Positions 6,216 through 6,871 of a DNA stretch of 6,871 bases are shown here, piece by piece. Made by a program: the position numbers and the translations under genes. Location: the NCBI GenBank assembly GCA_022837185.1, contig JALHJD010000164.1:1-6871 (forward strand), read 5' to 3'. Numbering within the stretch: position 1 is the first letter of the stretch; each line of letters starts with the position of its first letter. The stretch is from Desulfobacteraceae bacterium (GTDB lineage: Bacteria; Desulfobacterota; Desulfobulbia; Desulfobulbales; Desulfobulbaceae). The notes under the pieces are model-generated. The model was not told the origin of the DNA. It made no database searches and saw only the letters and a program-made list of their open reading frames with translations.

Positions 6216-6599
6216 ATGCACTCCACCCCTTCAAACGAGAACCGACAACTCCCCCGCTACCGGATGAAAGACACCCTCGTAGCCGCCATGCAGGGAGAGT
6301 GTGACAGCCTGGCCTGCATTGTCGACTTGAACAGGAAAGGCATCGGCATTTTTTCGGAATGCGAGGAAAGCACCCTGGCAGGCAAACTGGTCGCCATTGA
6401 TCTCATATCCGACGAAAATCGCTTCATCATGCGCTCCATCTCCGCCCGCCTTGTCTTTTCCAGTCCTGGAAGTCCCCGTTCCACCGATCCCGGCACCAGA
6501 CTGACTCGATACGGTTTGCAGTTCGTCAATCTTTCCCCCCTTGAGCAGCGCCTCCTGGACATGATCATCAAAAATTACGCCCTGCCCGAAGAGAATTGA
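6216..6599 (+). CDS. Small PilZ-like domain protein
   Basis: A 127-residue protein resembling a stand-alone PilZ domain, the usual receptor for cyclic di-GMP. The first binding motif RxxxR is present as RQLPR (Arg10 and Arg14). The second, [D/N]xSxxG, appears as DLNRKG (Asp37 to Gly42) with Asn39 in place of Ser. Beta-rich segments follow (GIGIFSE, LVAIDLIS, ISARLVFSS, RYGLQFVNL), then a C-terminal helix (LEQRLLDMIIKNYAL) as in many short PilZ proteins. The start at ATG 6216 has a purine-rich AGAGAAG site 5 bases upstream; the frame opens earlier, at 6147, without a start signal. No membrane segment or signal peptide is seen, so it is cytoplasmic. No promoter was found in 6086-6215. The fold is likely; ligand binding is less certain because of the Ser-to-Asn change. 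Confidence 0.65.
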   Translation: MHSTPSNENRQLPRYRMKDTLVAAMQGECDSLACIVDLNRKGIGIFSECEESTLAGKLVAIDLISDENRFIMRSISARLVFSSPGSPRSTDPGTRLTRYGLQFVNLSPLEQRLLDMIIKNYALPEEN

Positions 6600-6660
6600 T
6601 TGAGGGATTGGCGCGGGAAGCAGGGAACAGTAAACCTCTCTCCCTAAACAACCGTATACC

Positions 6661-6689
6661 GTTCATGCCCCCTCCACGCGGGGGGAGAC
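6661..6689 (-). repeat. Degenerate leader-distal CRISPR repeat
   Basis: Read on the - strand this starts GTCTCCCCCCGCG, matching the first 13 bases of the perfect repeat at 12 positions, then diverges and ends GCATGAAC where the full repeat ends GGATTGAAAC. It lacks about four bases before that end. The C-run and G-run arms are kept, so a hairpin still forms. A decayed last repeat is typical of the oldest end of an array. It ends 35 bases before the next repeat, close to the 34-base spacers. Confidence 0.6.

Positions 6690-6871
<182 letters not shown>

Overview
The window is GC-rich bacterial chromosomal DNA from an unidentified organism. The gene style suggests a Deltaproteobacterium-like Gram-negative (a Desulfobulbales relative would fit), but this is only a guess: no marker gene is present. 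Supporting hints are a lipobox-type lipoprotein signal, a Sec signal peptide on a DUF4139 protein, a PilZ-like protein, a type I-C-like CRISPR repeat, and intergenic heptamer-periodic DNA. All six protein genes and the tRNA lie on the + strand; the CRISPR array is probably transcribed from the - strand.

Layout. Positions 1-472 are non-coding and hold two 78-base copies of an intergenic repeat (85-162 and 357-434), a partial third copy between them, and a short periodic tail that runs up to the first gene. Next comes a probable two-gene unit: a lipoprotein alpha/beta hydrolase (473-1507) and a ten-helix EamA/DMT-type transporter (1524-2411). A HipBA-type module follows. It has a good sigma70-like promoter (2445-2473), two identical-arm operators (2476-2489 and 2508-2521), a small XRE-type repressor (2516-2845), and a HipA-family kinase (2863-4107) that keeps the expected catalytic and Gly-rich-loop residues. 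After it are a tRNA-Ala with anticodon CGC (4231-4306) and its intrinsic terminator (4339-4370).

The second half holds a secreted DUF4139 protein (4579-6006) behind an extended -10 promoter. Its stop codon runs into a heptamer-built inverted repeat (6006-6079). A small PilZ-like protein follows (6216-6599). From 6661 to the window edge is the end of a CRISPR array: a degenerate repeat, a 35-base spacer-sized segment, then two perfect 32-base repeats with 34-base spacers and the start of a third repeat. The repeat orientation implies that the leader and any cas genes lie to the right, outside the window, and that this is the oldest end of the array.

How the parts work together. The clearest functional unit is the autoregulated HipBA-like module, where the repressor should shut its own promoter and the kinase is the toxin. 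The hydrolase and transporter may be co-transcribed, but no shared substrate can be read from the sequence. I see no clear undescribed system. The least explained signal is the 7-base periodicity shared by unrelated intergenic stretches, including the segment that sits in the last spacer position of the CRISPR array.
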